6,229 nucleotides of DNA from assembly GCA_017420605.1 (NCBI GenBank), contig JAFOIS010000283.1:1-6229 (forward strand), in the 5' to 3' direction. Each line of letters starts with the position of its first letter. Position 1 is the first letter of the stretch. Below the pieces are notes generated by a model. It ran no database searches, was not told the DNA's origin, and was given only the letters and a program-made list of their open reading frames with translations. A program made the translations under genes and the position numbers. Origin of the DNA: Lachnospiraceae bacterium. Its GTDB lineage: Bacteria > Bacillota > Clostridia > Lachnospirales > Lachnospiraceae. Shown here piece by piece: positions 6,106 through 6,229 of this stretch.

Positions 6106-6229
6106 ATGACATTTCAGGACGTTTTCAAATCCAGTTTCCTTGAGAATGTGGCGGCGGTCAGCATACTGGACATGGTACTTGCCATCGTACTGGCATTCGG
6201 CATCGGGCTCTTCATATTTTTCATTTACA
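6106..6229 (+). CDS. DUF4956-type membrane protein, N-terminal fragment
   Basis: The first 41 codons are inside the window and the frame runs off the edge. ATG 6106 has a good Shine-Dalgarno site AAAGGAG (6092-6098), 7 nt upstream. The N-terminus reads MTFQDVFKSSFLENV, then a hydrophobic segment from about residue 20 (LDMVLAIVLAFGIGLFIFFI) that should be the first membrane helix. The FKSSFLEN block followed by a membrane helix is what I recall from the start of DUF4956 proteins, which are multi-pass membrane proteins of unknown function commonly encoded beside VTC-domain genes. The assignment rests on a short fragment plus this neighbour. The 57-bp gap shows no terminator, so it is probably cotranscribed with the VTC gene. 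Confidence 0.75.
   Translation, partial: MTFQDVFKSSFLENVAAVSILDMVLAIVLAFGIGLFIFFIY

Overview
The window looks like a chromosomal core-metabolism region of a fairly GC-rich Firmicute (Bacillota), most likely a fermentative anaerobe of the Clostridia/Lachnospiraceae or Erysipelotrichia kind. The basis is strong AAAGGAG-type Shine-Dalgarno sites, an acetate-producing pta-ackA pair, a class II aldolase of the roughly 320-residue type, a lone tRNA-Glu without encoded CCA, and a VTC-domain/DUF4956 gene pair that is common in such genomes. The phylum call is an inference; genus cannot be read from this stretch. All genes are on the + strand.

Layout. Bases 1-211 hold the tail of a gene I do not recognise. 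Bases 212-330 are a leader with a probable sigma-A promoter (-10 TATAAT at 260-265). Then follow pta (331-1326), ackA (1369-2565), a class II fructose-bisphosphate aldolase (2602-3570) and a membrane-anchored polysaccharide-deacetylase-like protein (3573-5111). Gaps are 42, 36 and 2 bp, with no visible internal terminator, so these four are probably one operon. Pta and AckA turn acetyl-CoA into acetate and ATP. Aldolase supplies the glycolytic flux that feeds them. The deacetylase-like protein is an unexplained cell-envelope passenger.

Bases 5112-5358 are a compact RNA and regulatory block: a perfect 14-bp inverted repeat that contains a probable promoter, tRNA-Glu(CTC) at 5213-5284, and a strong intrinsic terminator at 5289-5323. 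Right behind the terminator lies a TTG-started gene for a VTC/polyphosphate-polymerase-like domain protein (5359-6048). It is followed by the first 41 codons of a DUF4956-type membrane protein (6106 to the edge). These two appear to start a poorly characterised VTC/DUF4956 module, often accompanied by CotH-family proteins in other genomes, that continues past the window.

The points most worth a second look are that module and how it is transcribed from behind a tRNA terminator, the inverted repeat overlapping the tRNA promoter, and the divergent deacetylase-like protein coupled to the aldolase gene. No stretch longer than about 250 bp lacks a gene, and I see no insertion sequence, CRISPR array or phage signature.
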